From an uncultured Ruminococcus sp. (GTDB lineage: Bacteria > Bacillota > Clostridia > Oscillospirales > Acutalibacteraceae), in assembly GCA_902786345.1 (NCBI GenBank), contig CADACB010000023.1, positions 1 through 45,292 of the forward strand: 45,292 bases of DNA, given 5' to 3'. The stretch's first letter is position 1. Each line of letters begins with the position of its first letter. Below, piece by piece: positions 44,301 through 45,292 of this stretch. A program made the position numbers and the translations under genes. The notes under the pieces are model-generated. The model was not told the DNA's origin. It saw only the letters and a list, made by a program, of their open reading frames with translations, and did not search any database.

Positions 44301-44461
44301 CTATCTGTAACCAAGCATCAGGAGTGCATCTCCCATAGTTTCAGCACTGCCGCTTTTTACAAGGTCGGCAATTATTTCTGCATTTTTTCTGGTTCGTCAG
44401 TCAAAGCCCTTTGACGTCTGATCATAGAAACAGAGTTATCAAGTTTTTCATAATTTGCCAT
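44301..44461 (-). pseudogene. Small frameshifted gene of about 53 codons
   Basis: From the ATG at 44461 the frame encodes MANYEKLDNSVSMIRRQRAL and runs to a stop after 29 codons. Adding one A to the six-A run near 44376-44381 joins it to the frame AEIIADLVKSGSAETMGDAL, which continues to a TAG at 44301. The joined product would be 53 residues. The clean junction at a homopolymer suggests a one-base deletion, a sequencing error or slippage. No family was recognised, and no good ribosome binding site is seen. A strong terminator follows about 80 bp downstream. Confidence 0.45.
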
Positions 44462-44520
44462 TAAAATCATCGTAAATATTATTATATTACAATCACTGAA
44501 AAGTTTATGTAAGAACTGAA

Positions 44521-45292
44521 TTATGCACTTTTGCTTTCCTGCTTTACCTCAGCTTTCAGCTCGGTTATATTATAATTTTCTCTCAGGGAAGTGATATTGT
44601 CGTTAACAAGGCTGTCATAATTCTCATTTGCAGATGAACCAAGCTCAAGCTTCCACTGCAGCTTGCCGTCAGTCTGCTTTGCAATATTGTCAATATAAAC
44701 GGCAACATAGACATTTACAGGCTCTGCGCTCTCTCCATTACATCGTCTATTGAGCTTGTATTCATAGATCCTTATATAACGATTATAAAATGTATAATCA
44801 TTAAATTTGTCTTCGTGCTGTGTTTTTAAAGTGATAAGATATTCGGTCTTCAACGAGGACGAGGCAACTGATTCAAAATCTCCTGACCCGTTCAGTGTCC
44901 ATATATAAACCCCTGCAAAATAAGTATCACCCTTATTTGCACTCGTTACCGCGGCTAGTTTATCATCAAGCTCTCTCTTGACATCTGTAAGATCAAGACC
45001 GTCAAGTGAGTTTACAAGCTCAGGCTGGTTTTCTACCTTAAAGGTCTTTTCCGTTTCCGAAACATCATATTGACTGCTTGTTGAAACGGCAGTTACTTTT
45101 ACTTCATCTCCGTTTTTGAAAGGATAGTCCTTTTCAATATTAAAACGAACATTCTGATTTACAATGTCACTGCACTTTGAGGTGTTTACAGCCGCTGTAA
45201 CATATGGAGAAGTACCCGTATAAGTTATTTCCAAGCCCTCGAACGGATTGATCATTTCCTTGCTTAATTCGCTGCTCTCCATTACATAAGGG
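44521..45292 (-). CDS. C-terminal part of a larger surface or membrane-linked protein (partial)
   Basis: The frame remains open through the right edge of the window, so only the last 257 or so codons are seen. An internal ATG at 45282 is not a credible start. The part 'PFEGLEITYTGTSPYVTAAV...FNIEKDYPFKNGDEVKVTA...EKTFKVE' resembles the Ig-like domains that follow the membrane helix in clostridial zinc-ribbon proteins, and the rest (about 100 onward) is an alpha/beta region ending in a charged helix. By analogy the missing N-terminus probably has a zinc ribbon and a membrane helix (inference). Confidence 0.65.
   Translation of the reverse strand, partial: PYVMESSELSKEMINPFEGLEITYTGTSPYVTAAVNTSKCSDIVNQNVRFNIEKDYPFKNGDEVKVTAVSTSSQYDVSETEKTFKVENQPELVNSLDGLDLTDVKRELDDKLAAVTSANKGDTYFAGVYIWTLNGSGDFESVASSSLKTEYLITLKTQHEDKFNDYTFYNRYIRIYEYKLNRRCNGESAEPVNVYVAVYIDNIAKQTDGKLQWKLELGSSANENYDSLVNDNITSLRENYNITELKAEVKQESKSA

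Overview
The window looks like a chromosomal segment of a low-GC, Gram-positive anaerobe of the class Clostridia, most likely a Ruminococcus-like gut member of the Oscillospiraceae/Ruminococcaceae. The evidence is the gene order (mreB-mreC-mreD-mrdA-minD-mgsA, recA-recX-rimO-pgsA, zapA-U32 peptidase), AGGAGG-type ribosome binding sites, sigma-A-type promoters, several GTG/TTG starts, a SEC-C methionine aminopeptidase, and a secreted M60 peptidase with two dockerin domains. No tRNA, rRNA, CRISPR array, transposase or phage structural gene was recognised. Most of the window is housekeeping sequence, almost all on the minus strand.

Layout. 1-2.0 kb: a copy of an intergenic repeat, a small DUF378 membrane protein, a GC-rich structured element (572-800) that may be an unrecognised RNA or a small inverted-repeat element, and a secreted BIG2-repeat protein. 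2.2-4.0 kb: a zinc-finger/TPR membrane protein. 4.4-5.8 kb: a metal-linked locus, mntP divergent from a 42-aa membrane peptide plus an ArsR-type sensor. 6.0-10.0 kb: the double-dockerin M60 peptidase. 10.4-18.3 kb: hemW, a small membrane protein, a Nudix hydrolase, pgsA, rimO, recX, recA, prmC and a DUF1385 protein. 18.3-23.4 kb: histidine kinase, a 600-bp block of repeats, OmpR-type regulator, lipoprotein and trmB. 23.6-26.3 kb: a small membrane protein, SEC-C map, and an orphan APH-fold kinase. 26.4-32.2 kb: mgsA, minD, mrdA, mreD, mreC, mreB (cell shape and division). 32.5-35.6 kb: dut, U32 peptidase, zapA. 35.9-38.3 kb: glgP. 38.3-39.85 kb: a small lipoprotein in an island bounded by inverted copies of a repeat. 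39.85-40.85 kb: a sugar acetyltransferase and crcB/fluC. 41.0-44.1 kb: aspS and hisS. 44.3-44.5 kb: a small frameshifted gene. 44.5 kb to the right edge: the C-terminal part of a larger protein.

How the genes fit together. mreBCD, PBP2, MinD and ZapA cover elongation and septum placement, but minC, minE and rodA are not in the cluster and this MinD lacks an obvious C-terminal membrane helix. trmB, the VCBS-like lipoprotein, the response regulator and the kinase run in one direction and probably formed one operon; the kinase is now separated from the regulator by repeats. The M60 peptidase probably acts on host or dietary glycoproteins while tethered through cohesins encoded elsewhere.

The least explained parts are a composite family of structured intergenic repeats (called A, B and C here) at about 1, 19.8-20.3, 25.2, 26.4, 38.3-38.6 and 39.5-39.8 kb, and the 572-800 element, which shares a 13-nt hairpin arm with one copy of B. 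Starts were moved inward from the longest frame wherever a ribosome binding site decided the choice. All similarity statements are from reading by eye.
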